Origin: Procambarus clarkii | Taxonomy: Eukaryota > Arthropoda > Malacostraca > Decapoda > Cambaridae | Direction of reading: 5' to 3' | DNA: 64,000 nt | Assembly (NCBI RefSeq): GCF_040958095.1 | Contig: NC_091156.1 | Location: 22,573,473-22,637,472, forward strand | Shown: one piece after another, positions 23,954-42,615 of the stretch | Layout of the letters: each line of letters starts with the position of its first letter | Position numbering within the stretch: the first letter of the stretch is position 1 | Translations under genes and position numbers: made by a program | Notes under the pieces: generated by a model | Told to the model about the DNA's origin: nothing | Seen by the model: the letters and a program-made list of their open reading frames with translations, nothing else | The model's database searches: none

Positions 23954-25930
23954 ATGACTAATCCACAGAAAGCAAAGCGTGCTTTAGTAGCAAGCAAACG
24001 TCAACTGACAAGAGATCTCGACCAATATGAACAGTTGTTATATGAGCCTGTAATTAATTATCGTCGGTTGAAAATACCACTGTTACAGATTCAAACCCAA
24101 TTGCATATATTGAGAGCAAATAAGAAATCTTACCAAAATCAGGTCCACGACGACGACGACATAGTAGTTGAAGATGTGGAACCATTCCTGTCTGACCTAG
24201 CACAATATGAAGAAGAAACTCAAGGCAGGTTGGAACATTTACACAGGATAATTGAATCAGAACAATTAGCCAGTACATCAAATAAAGTAGATAATGTTAT
24301 GGATGATCTGGATCCTTTTGAGAATAAATGTAAAGCCAGATTAGATCCTTTAATCAACAAGGATAAAGCTTCACCCAGTAAAGCTTCACCCACTACAGCT
24401 TCACCCAATATTATACCACCAGAAATTAAGAAGTTCTCAGACAATTTATCCACAGTCTCTGTGGATTCTGAAAACCCAATACCTGAGGCCACTAAGTTAA
24501 CATGCCTCCAAACTAGAGGTGAAGCTGAACCAGTAGTAGAAAATGTAAATGAAAATAGCGACAGCACTAATTTCCCAGACCAGCTTTCTAGGGATAATGC
24601 TGGCAATGAGAAAACTGTCATACATCTAGTACTACAATTGCTGGATTTACCTCAACCTGATCAGACTGCTGACTCATTACAATCCTTCAGCATGGAGTTT
24701 GAGTCACTACTAAGAACATTCAGTCTTAAGGTTGATATAACTACTAGTGAATGGATGACCAAAGTAGTCCTTCAACGAAAATTGTCCAGCGATATACTAG
24801 ATGAATTATATGCACATCAACATAACACCATCCTGACAGTACAGGACATCATTGAAGGTTTACATTCCATCATAAACAAACGACGAGCAAATGAGGAAGT
24901 TAAAGCCTCATGCAAGCCTTCAGTAATAAAAAATAATAGTCAATTAAAGGGTAAAACAACTACCCCAAATAAACATCAGTCAATTACTCAAACATCAAGT
25001 TGCAGAAAATCTGACAATGCAGCAGCAACCTCCAAGCCTACTGTTACTAGTTCACCCAAACCGGTAACTTCCAAATGTGCAGTAGGCTGGGGGACATGTA
25101 TGTTCTGCAAAAAGAAACATTCAACATACTGTTGTGCTAATTATCCAACCAGAGACACTCGTATTGAGCGACTCCAGGAATTAGGGAGATGTGCAAGGTG
25201 TCTCAAGTCACACAACATAGTCTATTGTGATACCCAATTCAACACCTGCCACAGGTGTAGAAGAGGTAGGCACCATGCAGCACTGTGCAATTATACGAAA
25301 TTAACGTATTCAAGACCCAAGGTGGAAGATAGCATTCCCACCACAGTACAGTACTGCAAGGTGCAACAAACAAAGAGTGTCCAATCGGCAAAGTCTAAAG
25401 GTAATACGACTTTGCCTACTGCCCAAATTACCATCCAGAATAAGAGGGCCAAGGTCCATACCCGTGGGTTGTTTGACCAAGGATCCCAGAGAACATATGT
25501 CACTAAAAAGTTGGCAGATGAACTACAATTAAGGCCTGTAGCCCAGATGTCATTCAATATCTCAGGGTTTGTAACAGATGCAGGACCTCAAGTCTACCAG
25601 GTGGTACAACCATCTGTACGTTTAGGCAGGTACGTCTGTCGAGTACAAGCCATTGTGGTGGACAAAATACCAGTAGACCTACAAGTTCAAGGTCTGAGAG
25701 CAACAGCCAAATTCCTGAGAAATAGAGGAATAAAATTGGCAGATAATATTAAGTCTGATCACCTCACCGACTTCGGTCTCCTTGTAGGGACAGACTATTG
25801 TCATCGATTCATCGGTAGCCCTACTAAATATCAGGGTATAACCATGTTAAACTCTGCAGGAGGTAAATTACTCTCAGGTCCAGTATCAAGCCTGAGGAGA
25901 CCTATGCCTGCAGATAAACAATACCAATAG
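23954..25930 (+). CDS. gag-pro: BEL/Pao retrotransposon Gag-protease, 658 codons, intact frame
   Basis: One uninterrupted frame. The N-terminal half is acidic and helical. Residues about 230-320 (LPQPDQTADSLQSFSMEFES, KVVLQRKLSSDILDELYAHQ) look like the BEL/Pao Gag region. Cysteine-rich knuckles follow at about 383-440 (CMFCKKKHSTYCC, CARCLKSHNIVYC, CHRCRRGRHHAALC). The aspartic protease starts near 500 with GLFDQGSQRTYV, the DxGS form used by BEL/Pao instead of DTG. The frame stops about 150 residues later (PMPADKQYQ), before any RT, RNase H or integrase. The ATG at 23954 is the first in frame, and TGGTGCCCAA at about 23930 upstream could be a primer-binding site (weak). Functional as Gag-protease perhaps; not as a full element. 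Confidence 0.85.
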   Translation: MTNPQKAKRALVASKRQLTRDLDQYEQLLYEPVINYRRLKIPLLQIQTQLHILRANKKSYQNQVHDDDDIVVEDVEPFLSDLAQYEEETQGRLEHLHRIIESEQLASTSNKVDNVMDDLDPFENKCKARLDPLINKDKASPSKASPTTASPNIIPPEIKKFSDNLSTVSVDSENPIPEATKLTCLQTRGEAEPVVENVNENSDSTNFPDQLSRDNAGNEKTVIHLVLQLLDLPQPDQTADSLQSFSMEFESLLRTFSLKVDITTSEWMTKVVLQRKLSSDILDELYAHQHNTILTVQDIIEGLHSIINKRRANEEVKASCKPSVIKNNSQLKGKTTTPNKHQSITQTSSCRKSDNAAATSKPTVTSSPKPVTSKCAVGWGTCMFCKKKHSTYCCANYPTRDTRIERLQELGRCARCLKSHNIVYCDTQFNTCHRCRRGRHHAALCNYTKLTYSRPKVEDSIPTTVQYCKVQQTKSVQSAKSKGNTTLPTAQITIQNKRAKVHTRGLFDQGSQRTYVTKKLADELQLRPVAQMSFNISGFVTDAGPQVYQVVQPSVRLGRYVCRVQAIVVDKIPVDLQVQGLRATAKFLRNRGIKLADNIKSDHLTDFGLLVGTDYCHRFIGSPTKYQGITMLNSAGGKLLSGPVSSLRRPMPADKQYQ

Positions 25931-26624
25931 AAATCTAAATTTGTCAGCTGATTATATTTCTCCAGTAGCATTATACTAAGGAGATTACAGCTGACTATAC
26001 CACCAGAGGTTGATGTCAGTATCATCATTTGAAGCTGAAGATGATTTCATGAGGCCTCAGTGGCAAATCAGTGAACAGTAGCCTAAACAGCTACAAGTCA
26101 CTGCGACCAATGTCACTGAACCCACTGCAGTCTCAGAACCATACTTTACTTCAATGATGAGCTATTCAATCTTCTGAATCAATTAACTAAATTAAACCCC
26201 AATAAATCTGATGACTGATTTGATACATTTATTATTTAATCAAGATGTATTCCATGGGCCTCAGTGTTTATATATCAGTGACCAGTTACCTGAACATACT
26301 TCAAGTTATATCTAATGTCACTGATCTCACTGCAGTCCCTGAATCATACTTGACTGTAGTACTTGATCACATTCAGTCTTCTGGGTTAAATAATATGTAT
26401 TTAGGCTTGAATATTAGCCTTTCAAGAGTTAACAGGGAAATGAAATCGCATTAGACTTCTAACCCTGCAACTCTAGTACGGGACATCCACCCTGTACGAA
26501 CAGACGCACAAATGTGTGATTACTAACTACTAACATCAAATTAATCTAATAATTCGAAGGAGGAGTATCGGTGTTCGTCTGTTCTAAAGAGGATTTCGAC
26601 CCGTGAGCAGCCCCTGGGGAATTA
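25931..26624 (+). mobile_element. BEL/Pao element: non-coding 3' part with tandem duplication
   Basis: No RT-like frame. A diverged duplication of about 210-bp spacing is visible: GGCCTCAGTG, AATGTCACTGA and CACTGCAGTC recur in order at about 26051-26150 and 26257-26360. The last stretch before the LTR (CCCCTGGGGAATTA) resembles the sequence before the other BEL LTR (CCCCCGGAGTTA, minus strand at 62860-62871). Confidence 0.6.
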
Positions 26625-27636
26625 TGTCGGAAAATCCGACACCATTTAATAATATCATACAGACAGATAATAATTGCTGCTGTATTGTATAAACAAGTAA
26701 CCCATAGAAAATGTAATTGTAGTGGAATTTCCGTCTATAGAAAACGGGATATCATTCCACATACTGTTATAAATTCACCACCTATTATGGTGGGAATTAT
26801 TCTTAAATACATAAGTCTTTGGACTTTACCATCATAAAAACATCTGATATAAATTAACTTAATTATCAGTATTAAAGTAGAGTAAATGTGACCCTTCTAT
26901 CACTTACTGTCATCTGGACAATGTAGGCCAGTAGCGTCAGGGTGAGGGAGTGGTCAGCCATTGTTTATACTTAGACCACAGAGGCTCACGGGAGCAAATA
27001 CGGCTCCTGTTAATTTTACTTGGATGAAGTGTTATGGAAACCAAAGGTGTACCATTATCAACACGCTGTCAACAAATTCAAGTTAAGTGTTCTGCCGAAA
27101 CCCATTTATCTATCATTTATGGCAATTAATGTCATTAGGTAGGGTGGACCGGTTAGAGCACGAGATCGCCTCATACTAAAGGTAATTAAGCCCAGGACTT
27201 CATGGTTCCTTGTACAGTGTCTTCTCTGATATAGCTGTCATATAATAGGATTCTGGCTTTACAGCTAGCGCCCTTTAGACAGGTCAAGACGAGGAAGCAT
27301 GCTTTGTGTACCAGTTACTGGGTGATGGAAGCTACCTCAAAGAGGATAATTTGGTGTCTACATCCTGGTTATATCTGGTGGACTAAGGCCTGCTGTACAA
27401 TAAGATAAGGAACCTCTTCAATGTGTAGTTAATACTGTAGTTTGATTGGCGGCATATATATAAATTCAATTAATATACCCCCTAATGTGTAGAGGATCGA
27501 TTTGTGAGATTATGAGATTATTTCAGAAATACAGTCCAATCATTATCATACAAATTGCTATTGAAGTATACAAATTAACGTAAATATAAATTCATATAAA
27601 TTAAATAAATATAAATCTCACAGGTCGGTTCCCACA
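26625..27636 (+). mobile_element. BEL/Pao 3' LTR, 1,012 bp
   Basis: Begins TGTCGGAAAATCCGACA (a short palindrome at the tip) and ends GGTTCCCACA. The second BEL/Pao LTR on the minus strand begins TGTTGGAAATTTCCAACA at 62859, the same design. The bases right after it, GGTTA, equal the bases at 23409-23413 in the uninterrupted flank copy, consistent with insertion at GGTTA. No 5' LTR is present in front of gag. Confidence 0.75.
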
Positions 27637-27945
27637 GGTTAGGTAGAGAAACTAAAACAATTAAACTAAAGCTACAAGAATCATACAAAACCCAGGAGAG
27701 GCAAAGAGAGCAAAAGGCCATCAGTGAAAAAGAAAGAAATCCTAAATACTTTTTCTCCTATGCAAAATCAAGATAAAAAACCACATCTAGTATCGGGCCC
27801 CTGCGAAAGGGAGATGGAACTTTCACAGACGACAACAAAGAAATGAGCGAGATACTGAGGAAGCAGTACGACTCTGTTATCAGCGAGCCACTAAACACAC
27901 TAAAGATTGATAACCCAGGCAAGATAACACACTGATAGATTGATA
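27637..27945 (+). repeat. Second copy of the BEL flank (LINE fragment)
   Basis: Repeats 23409-23715 almost exactly (differences seen at CTACAAGAA for CTACAGGAA, CACAGAC for CAAAGAC and GTTATC for GTTTTC). It starts at the base following the LTR end. Confidence 0.9.
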
Positions 27946-27946
27946 G

Positions 27947-27949
<3 letters not shown>

Positions 27950-27992
<43 letters not shown>

Positions 27993-28038
27993 CTAAGTTT
28001 TCAGTTGCATATTGTCCTGGGGACCATTCAGGCTTGTT

Positions 28039-28117
<79 letters not shown>
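27950..28117. repeat. (AT)n microsatellite in two blocks
   Basis: Two AT arrays, 27950-27990 and 28042-28117, separated by a 50-bp unique spacer that contains CCTGGGGACCATTCAGG. Confidence 0.95.
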
Positions 28118-28120
<3 letters not shown>

Positions 28121-28332
28121 GTACCTAGTAGCCAGAGCGCACTTCTCAGCCTACTATGCAAGGCCCGATTTGCCTAATAAGCAAAGTTTACCTGAATTAA
28201 TGTATTTTCTCTAATTTTTTTCTTATGAAATGATAAAGCTACCCATTTCATTATGTATGGGGTCAATTTTTTTTATTGAAGTTAAAATTAACGTAGATAT
28301 ATGACCGAAACTAACCAACCCTACCTAACCTA
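28118..28332 (+). mobile_element. Inverted-repeat element, left half
   Basis: Starts GTCGTACCTAGTAGCC and continues through the long arm (CATTTCATTATGTATGGGG, ATATGACCGAAACTAACC) to CCTACCTAACCTAG, where it joins the 5'-truncated Penelope-like element. The right half is absent. Confidence 0.85.
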
Positions 28333-31913
<3,581 letters not shown>

Positions 31914-32656
31914 TGTTATCATACATACAGATTCGAGAACCGCCATTGAAACCTTGCAACAAGAACACATATGTGATTACATACATCTGATCACAAATGT
32001 CATATCATTAATGCAAACACTCAAACAACAAGGCTGACAGGTACTGATCAGCTGGGTGCCAAGTCATGTGGGAATAATAGGACATGACATTGCAGACGAA
32101 GCTGCAAAACTTGCAACTAAGAGAAGAAATGTAGACATTTACATACCACAGAGTCTATCACAGATAAAGAAAGTAATTAGAAACAGAGCAATGCAAAAGA
32201 TGTACAGTGACCACAACACAGCAGTTGCAACATCAGGATCTGCGGGTTGGTACAAGAATTCAACCAACTACAAACCACTTAGTTTGATGAAAGGGAGCAG
32301 TAGAGCAACAGAAGTGCACTTATATCGCATCAGGCTTGGATACCCATGTGCATGGGAAATTGGCTTACAGGTTCCGGAAGATGAGAGGAAATGTCAACAC
32401 TGTGGAGAAATGCCCGACAGACCACTGGAACATTATCTAACAGTGCACAGTTACAAACCCATTAAGATTTCAACTTAGATTCAACAGAGCAGAAGAAGTT
32501 GTTAAACACGTATGGCAAAATCTTACTGAAGCGACCATACGAGTAATAAATGCTCATACTCCGCCCAAGTAAAACTGAAACAAGCAACACTTAGTGGGCC
32601 AGCCAGAGGTTTAGGGCCCGTGCAGGAATATCCCTGCAAAAAAAAAAAAAAAAAAA
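31914..32656 (+). pseudogene. LINE 3' end with RNase H, inserted in Tigger, poly(A) tail
   Basis: Plus strand. TDSRTAIETLQQ at 31918-31960 is an RNase H Asp block. VLISWVPSHVGIIGHDIADE with AAKLAT at 32045-32115 is the final His/Asp block, after one in-frame stop. 32290-32430 adds HLYRIRLGYPCAWE and CQHCGEMPDRPLEHYL, the C-terminal zinc-finger form CxxC..H. The copy ends at a poly(A) run, 32638-32656. It is 5' truncated. It belongs to another family than copies A and B, as the residues differ throughout. Confidence 0.8.
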
Positions 32657-32657
32657 A

Positions 32658-32766
32658 TGTGGTTTTGCTCGTTAATAGAGGTTTAGCTCGTCAATAGAGA
32701 CAAATTTGCTGCAGGTGGCTCGCTCGTTACTGGAAATGCTCGTTAATAGAGCCGCTCGTTAATATA
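32658..32766 (-). mobile_element. Tigger relic, right end
   Basis: Four GCTCGTTAATAG / GCTCGTTA words match, in reverse complement, the ATTAACGAG at the left tip (30733). The outermost bases that should mirror CAGTGGAACC have been replaced by AT sequence. Confidence 0.6.
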
Positions 32767-32783
32767 TATGTGTATATATATAT

Positions 32784-34345
<1,562 letters not shown>

Positions 34346-34416
34346 GTGATTTACTATAGAGTGTATTACAATTATTTATATAATTTGCTTTATATTTTAT
34401 TTATATAATTTATAAT

Positions 34417-34462
34417 GGCCTACTATGCAAGGCCCGATTTGCCTAATAGGCCGAGTGATTTT
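34417..34462 (+). mobile_element. Inverted-repeat element, short fragment
   Basis: CCTACTATGCAAGGCCCGAT then TTGCCTAATAGGCC matches the subterminal arm of the TTAGG-bearing family; neither tip is present. Confidence 0.75.
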
Positions 34463-34489
34463 CTTTATTTTCAGAAGCAGAGGTGCAAC

Positions 34490-34578
<89 letters not shown>
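34490..34578. repeat. (AT)n microsatellite
   Basis: About 89 bp AT array touching the tRNA-like SINE foldback. Confidence 0.97.
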
Positions 34579-34581
<3 letters not shown>

Positions 34582-34713
34582 AGAACACTTTCCCACCAGG
34601 AGACTCGAACCCTAGCCAGCACAGAAGCCTTCCAGCAACTGGCATAACAGGTACGCCTTAACCCTCTCCACCACCTGCTCAGACCCTTAAAAGAGATGGT
34701 AATTTCGGAGTAT

Positions 34714-36931
<2,218 letters not shown>

Positions 36932-37000
<69 letters not shown>
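36932..37000. repeat. (AT)n microsatellite
   Basis: AT array of about 69 bp left of the solo LTR. Confidence 0.97.
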
Positions 37001-37003
<3 letters not shown>

Positions 37004-37716
37004 GATGGGAAAGTGAAGATGGTAATGCAGTCCTCACTTTGGCTGATGTTAATGCCTAATCACATTTAGAGAAAAAAAAAATAAAAAAAAATGTTGACTG
37101 CTTGGCTTGTTTCCTGTGGTAAGTGAGAGGGAGGAACACGTAAAACAAAACGTATAAAAATAAAACTTTAATTTACTTTAAACACAAATAAAAATAAAAA
37201 CGAGTCCCATGGCAATGTACAGTGCACTCAAAAAACGGAGATAACTGCAAGAACACAATATAAAATAAAATAGTGAATACGCAAGACAAAATAGTAAATG
37301 GTGCTGAGAATATTGGCCTTGGCTGAGACCTCCCATAGTATACAGACCCAGAGAGTTTAGTATGCCAGAGAGAGATGTCAACTCTTAGAGCACTAGGATA
37401 TTCTGAAGTCCACAGCTCGTGTGTGGCTATTTATACGGGGGTGTAGATGGCGCTGGCGTCGAGTACAGTCGTTGATCCATCAATCGGGAAGAGCGCTGGC
37501 TTGGAGTGGTAGTTTGGTTGTTGACGACGGTGGCGAGCCGGCAGGAGGGAGTGTGGAGTGGAGCAAGTTTAGGGTACGTTTTACCCCCTGGTCAAAACGT
37601 TTTATGCTACTGGTATACGTATCTTAAAGTTAGCATCTTCTTGTGGTGTATTTATAGGAGTAACTTTATGTAGGGAAGAGCAGGCTCAATCTCTCTTGAA
37701 AGAGATTACCGTCACA
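37001..37716 (-). mobile_element. Solo LTR, 716 bp, in (AT)n
   Basis: Bounded by TGTGATGGG at the left and TACCGTCACA at the right, with (AT)n on both sides. In the minus orientation it starts TGTGACGGTAATCTC. No internal region and no partner LTR in the window. Possible 4-bp target duplication (ATAT) cannot be proven inside AT repeats. Coding-looking frames inside are short and carry no motif. Confidence 0.65.
37427..37439 (-). promoter_or_regulatory. TATA box in the solo LTR
   Basis: On the minus strand CGTATAAATAGCC is a good TATA box. It supports the minus orientation and promoter function of this LTR. Confidence 0.55.

Positions 37717-38235
<519 letters not shown>

Positions 38236-38293
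<58 letters not shown>
38236..38293. repeat. (AT)n microsatellite
   Basis: 58 bp AT array that separates two inverted-repeat elements. Confidence 0.97.
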
Positions 38294-38296
<3 letters not shown>

Positions 38297-38679
38297 GTAC
38301 CTAATAGCCAGAACGCACTTCTCAGCCTACTATTCAAGGCCCGATTTGCCTAATAAGCCAAGTTTTCATGAATTAATGTTTTTTCGTCTACCTAACCTAC
38401 CTAACCTAACCTAACCTCGCTTTTTTTGGCTACCTAACCTAACCTTACCTATAAATATAGGTTAGATTAGGTTAGGTAGGGTTGGTTAGGTTCGGTCATA
38501 TATCTACGTTAATTTTAACTCCAATAAAAAAAAATTGACCTCATACATAGAGAAAAGGGTTGCTTTATCATTTCATAAGAAAAAAATTATAGTAAATATA
38601 TTAATTCAGGAAAACTTGGCTTATTAGGCAAATCGGGCCTTGAATAGTAGGCTGAAAAGTGAGTTCTGGCTACTAGGTA

Positions 38680-38682
<3 letters not shown>
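38294..38682. mobile_element. TTAGG-bearing inverted-repeat element, full copy 4
   Basis: 389 bp, GTCGTACCTAATAGCC to GGCTACTAGGTACGA, the last base of the right tip being lost into (AT)n. Same orientation as copy 3. Confidence 0.92.

Positions 38683-38765
<83 letters not shown>
38683..38765. repeat. (AT)n microsatellite
   Basis: About 83 bp AT array ending TATTTAT before the next element tip. Confidence 0.97.
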
Positions 38766-39145
38766 GTCGTACCTAGTAGCCAGAACTCACTTCTCAGCCT
38801 ACTATGCAAGGCCCGATTTGCCTAATAAGCCAAGTTTTCATGAATTAATTGTTCTTCGACTACCTAACCTAACCTAACCTAACTTTTTCGGCTACCTAAC
38901 CTAACCTAACCAATAGAGTTAGGTTAGGTTAGGTTAGGTAGGGTTGGTTAGGTTCGGTCATATATCTATGTTAATTTTAACTCCAATAAAAAAAAATTGA
39001 CCTCATACATAATGAAATGGGTAGCTTTATCATTTCATAAGAAAAACACTAGAGAAAATATATCAATTCAGGAAAACTTGGCTTATTAGGCAAATCAGGC
39101 CTTGCATAGTAGGCTGATAAGTGCGTTCTGGCTACTAGGTACGAC
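38766..39145. mobile_element. TTAGG-bearing inverted-repeat element, full copy 5
   Basis: 380 bp, GTCGTACC to GGTACGAC, same orientation as copies 3 and 4. GGTTAGGTTAGGTTAGG at 38923-38939 gives three clean telomere-type units. Confidence 0.92.

Positions 39146-39209
<64 letters not shown>
39146..39209. repeat. (AT)n microsatellite (left flank of the LTR element)
   Basis: AT array of about 64 bp. It resumes at 46000 directly after the LTR element, so the element split one AT array. Confidence 0.97.
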
Positions 39210-39212
<3 letters not shown>

Positions 39213-40957
39213 CACGTGGGGGTGGACGGTCCGGGGCTCTGCTAACACTCGGCTGCTAGGGGCTCAAAGGGCCCAAATACTCAGCCCCTCCGACTCCCTG
39301 GATTCACCGGAGTCTCCTTGGTCACACAAGATAGGACCAACAATGCCCACCTCCGCAGGTCTTTGCTTCCACCACAAAGGGGTGCCACTGATTCACCCTG
39401 GAAGCCCTTCAGTCAACCACGGGGAAACTGCTGTTAACAGTTCCGGCCTAGACCCGTGGGGGAGTGAAGGAAGACTCAGGCTTACCTATAACCATAACCT
39501 CCCTGAGTCTTGCCTGCCAGACAAAAAAAGGTTGCAGGAACTCCTTTCCCGCCTGTCTTCTCTATCTTCCTCTTAGCAAGGTCGCCAGCTGGGTTATTAT
39601 ATCTGCACCCCAGCAATGCAGTTCAGTGGGTGTATCATATATCGTTTGTAGCCAGAAATGTATGCTCATAGAGAAAATCACAAATGGAGGCACACTCAAA
39701 CACAGTAATAAAATGTGTGGATTTACTGACGCAAATTACATGAACACACACACACAATCACAAGTAATACATGAATATGGGAATATGGATAATAAGTCTG
39801 GAGATCGTCAGCCTCTTCTTCCACGACCTCCAACACTCCTTCAAATGGGCAGGAAGACCGGAGTCTCACACTCTCACAGGAGGGCCTCTTCACCACGTCG
39901 GCACCTCTTCTTCCCTGTCCTGCCATCCATACACACTGTCCTCTCTGACAGTCCTGGACACAAGCTGCCTTGCAGCCTACTCTACTATTAAAGTAATAAA
40001 GTCTTGCTGCCACATACACGAGTAAATATTGTGGCCTAACTAGCCTACTCATACAAGGGGTAATGGGAGGGAAAAATGATCTACCTTACACTCCTGGCTC
40101 ACGACGCCTGTCCCTCGATGGTGTGAGGTTCCCACGCTTCCTTGGGTCGATCCTCGACGATCCAGGGCGTTCCACAGGTCCTCAGGTGTCGTGAAGCCTT
40201 CGCGTCGTCGCCGTTCCAATCCCTGAGATTCAGCTGCCCCAATCCTGGTTCATCGATGGGCGCTGAGCTAATCACTATTTTTTCCCCACACTCGCCTCTC
40301 CCACAGGGCGTCGCTCCTTGTCCTAGGCACGGTGTCGTCCTTCAAAGATTCTCAGTGGATGTGACCCCAGTCACAGCTAGCTTGCTCGCCCACCTTCCAG
40401 ACCTCAACGTCCAGCCAGCGGCGCCGCCCAGCGTCGTCGCCGACTATTTTCCAAGTTTGGGCACTTCTCTGCTCACTGAACTTGGTTCCTCTTTTGCTTC
40501 CCAGAAGCGCAGGGTCTCCAATAACGGTGGTAGGCTGCGCAGGCCAGCTCAATCCACTGAACAAGGCTTGCAGAGCCTCCAATCCCTGAGAGCAGACCGA
40601 GGCGCGTCCTGTCGCTTCCACGGTCAGTACAACTCTCACGTTGGCGCCGCCCGGGGCACTCGGTGACGTCATGGCGGGCCCTGATTTGTCGCCCGCGACC
40701 TACGTCGACCAATCCGCGATCGACTAATGTCCCTTCCAAAAGGTCACATCTGCCGTAGGGGATACTGTTTCATTTTATAACAGGGCGCCAATTTTCCTTT
40801 ATTTACAACTTATAATATAACTTCCATGCCTTAACTGGCAGCCGGTCTGGTCGCCACATATATCATTAGACTCCCTGAACCTCAGAGAATCAGTAGGGAG
40901 AGCTGATATGACTCTTTAAGCCGGCAAACGAAAGAAATAGGAGAGGGCACCGTAACA
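39210..40957 (-). repeat. 3' LTR, 1,748 bp
   Basis: Starts TGTCACGTGGGG and ends CACCGTAACA on the plus strand. Identical in length to the LTR at 44252-45999. The only difference I found is GGCGCCGCC here (about 40640) against GGCACCGCC in the other. Confidence 0.95.
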
Positions 40958-40972
40958 TACCCCTCCCCTTAA
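40958..40972 (-). other. Polypurine tract
   Basis: On the minus strand AAGGGGAGGGGTA ends right before the LTR start TGTTACGG, the position of the plus-strand primer. Confidence 0.7.
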
Positions 40973-41013
40973 AATAAGAGTCATATCGGAAGAGCAGCAC
41001 TCAAGAGGGCAAT

Positions 41014-42615
41014 CTATACTCTTGCTCCCTCCGTTCCTGAAGTGTCACTCCTCCAGTTGGCGACGTGGCTCGTACCACCTTGCCAGTCACTTGCCTCATT
41101 GTATCTCCACCTCGCATAGTACCGGGTGTGATGGGTGTTCCCTGAACACCTACAAGAAATCCCCTCTCCGTGGCTACGAGTGTACTCCCACGGCTCGTTA
41201 CCACTGTAAGATTCAGTGCATGCAGCGCCTCCACCGCGTCGTGCACTCCGAGATAGTCTGGCATTTCCACTGCGTCCTACAGGTACCCCATGTTTCCTCT
41301 CATGATCTCCTCTTCGCCAATCTTCTCTCTTCTCGGTTCCTCTTCTCCCATAGGTGCGTTGTCTCCTCACAGTGGCACTTGTAACCCGTACTCCATCCAG
41401 CAGCTCCCTCTCTTCCACACTAGGCTTTTGCGATGGCCCAATGCCCCTCTGGTTAGGCTGGCGCCTACCCTGGGTGTACCTATTCCCTGCTTTATTCGTA
41501 TTGCCTTTCCTATACCACTCGCTCCTTCGTTCCCGACGAACATCTTCACTCCTCCATGAGATTCTCTTCCCTGCAGACGTCTTCTCCGGTTCGTGGTTGG
41601 GCTCATCCACCTCCCTGTGGCTCACCTCACTACGGTGGTTCGTCTTGCACCTACCACTATTCATCTGGCTGGCATAGGGTGCACTGCGTCGTGGTTCCTC
41701 CACTCTGCCCCTCACCGCCGTTCGCTCATCCACTGAGCTTACTTTATTTACGTTTCTGTATGGAGGGAGTGCGGTCTGCAGCCTCTTCACCGCCCCAGGC
41801 GTTTGTACAGCTGCTCCTCGCCACTCCTCCACACGCATCATCAGGCTTAGTCGGAGGTCCCCGTCGGGGTTTTCCACAACCTCCGACGACCTCTCTGCAC
41901 TCTCGCCCTCGTTGTCGTCGTCTCTGGCGACGTTTTCCCTGGCAAAGTCGGCTTCCTCACCACCATCTGGAACGACCGATACCTCACCTGGCAGGGTTGT
42001 ACCGCTGCTTGCAACATAGGCACTCCTGGCCCAATCGGGTTGTATCCTGCCTCCTCCGAGGTCATTACCCAGCACCATCTGCACATGCTCTAGGGGTAAC
42101 TTAGGGGCTACAGCTACTATAGCTTTCTCGACTCCGCAGTCGGCAATCAGCTGTACTTCGTGAAGTGGCAACCTGTATTCCTCCCCCACACTGCGTATCC
42201 TTACCACTCCCACAGGTGAATCATTAAATTCCTTGGGGAGAATACTCCTGGTCACCATACTTATGTCAGCACCCGTATCTCGAAGCACGGCAACCTCCAC
42301 TGGGTCTGACTTTCCAAACTTCACGTTGGCCTCGAAAACGAAGGGATGTTCACCCAACTTCATTTCCCAACCATTCACGTTGGGTCCACTATAATATGGG
42401 GTGTGAACAAACACTCTCTCCTCTTCCAACATTAATCCTACATTCCTTTGGTGCTCCTCACACTCGCGGGCATAATGTCCTCTCACGCCACAGTTGTAGC
42501 ATCGGCTGCCTCCCCTGGGCGGCCACTCGCCAGTCACTCTGGCGGTACCACTTGCAGACGTCCCCTGTGTCCTCCTTGGACTCCTTGTCGTCGTATCCGG
42601 GACTGCAGCCTTTCT
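41014..42615 (-). CDS. pro: Zinc knuckle-protease ORF of the LTR element
   Basis: Minus-strand frame of 507 codons from 42537 (first codon GTG, so probably not a true start); the same frame is open upstream to about 42615, overlapping the end of gag. Just after 42537 comes a CCHC knuckle, CYNCGVRGHYAREC (residues 13-26). The aspartic protease follows with VAVLRDTGADISMV, DTG at about 87-89. The remaining 350 residues are Arg/Glu/Ser-rich without RT motifs. The position relative to gag (minus-one frame, long overlap) fits expression by -1 frameshifting, although I see no classical slippery heptamer; a one-base mutation is the alternative. Confidence 0.75.
   Translation of the reverse strand, partial: RKAAVPDTTTRSPRRTQGTSASGTARVTGEWPPRGGSRCYNCGVRGHYARECEEHQRNVGLMLEEERVFVHTPYYSGPNVNGWEMKLGEHPFVFEANVKFGKSDPVEVAVLRDTGADISMVTRSILPKEFNDSPVGVVRIRSVGEEYRLPLHEVQLIADCGVEKAIVAVAPKLPLEHVQMVLGNDLGGGRIQPDWARSAYVASSGTTLPGEVSVVPDGGEEADFARENVARDDDNEGESAERSSEVVENPDGDLRLSLMMRVEEWRGAAVQTPGAVKRLQTALPPYRNVNKVSSVDERTAVRGRVEEPRRSAPYASQMNSGRCKTNHRSEVSHREVDEPNHEPEKTSAGKRISWRSEDVRRERRSEWYRKGNTNKAGNRYTQGRRQPNQRGIGPSQKPSVEERELLDGVRVTSATVRRQRTYGRRGTEKREDWRRGDHERKHGVPVGRSGNARLSRSARRGGGAACTESYSGNEPWEYTRSHGEGISCRCSGNTHHTRYYARWRYNEASDWQGGTSHVANWRSDTSGTEGARV

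Noticed and set aside
39343..40739. Frames inside the LTRs (77-175 codons, duplicated in both LTRs)
   Set aside because: They overlap each other on both strands and show no motif; they appear twice only because the LTRs are identical.
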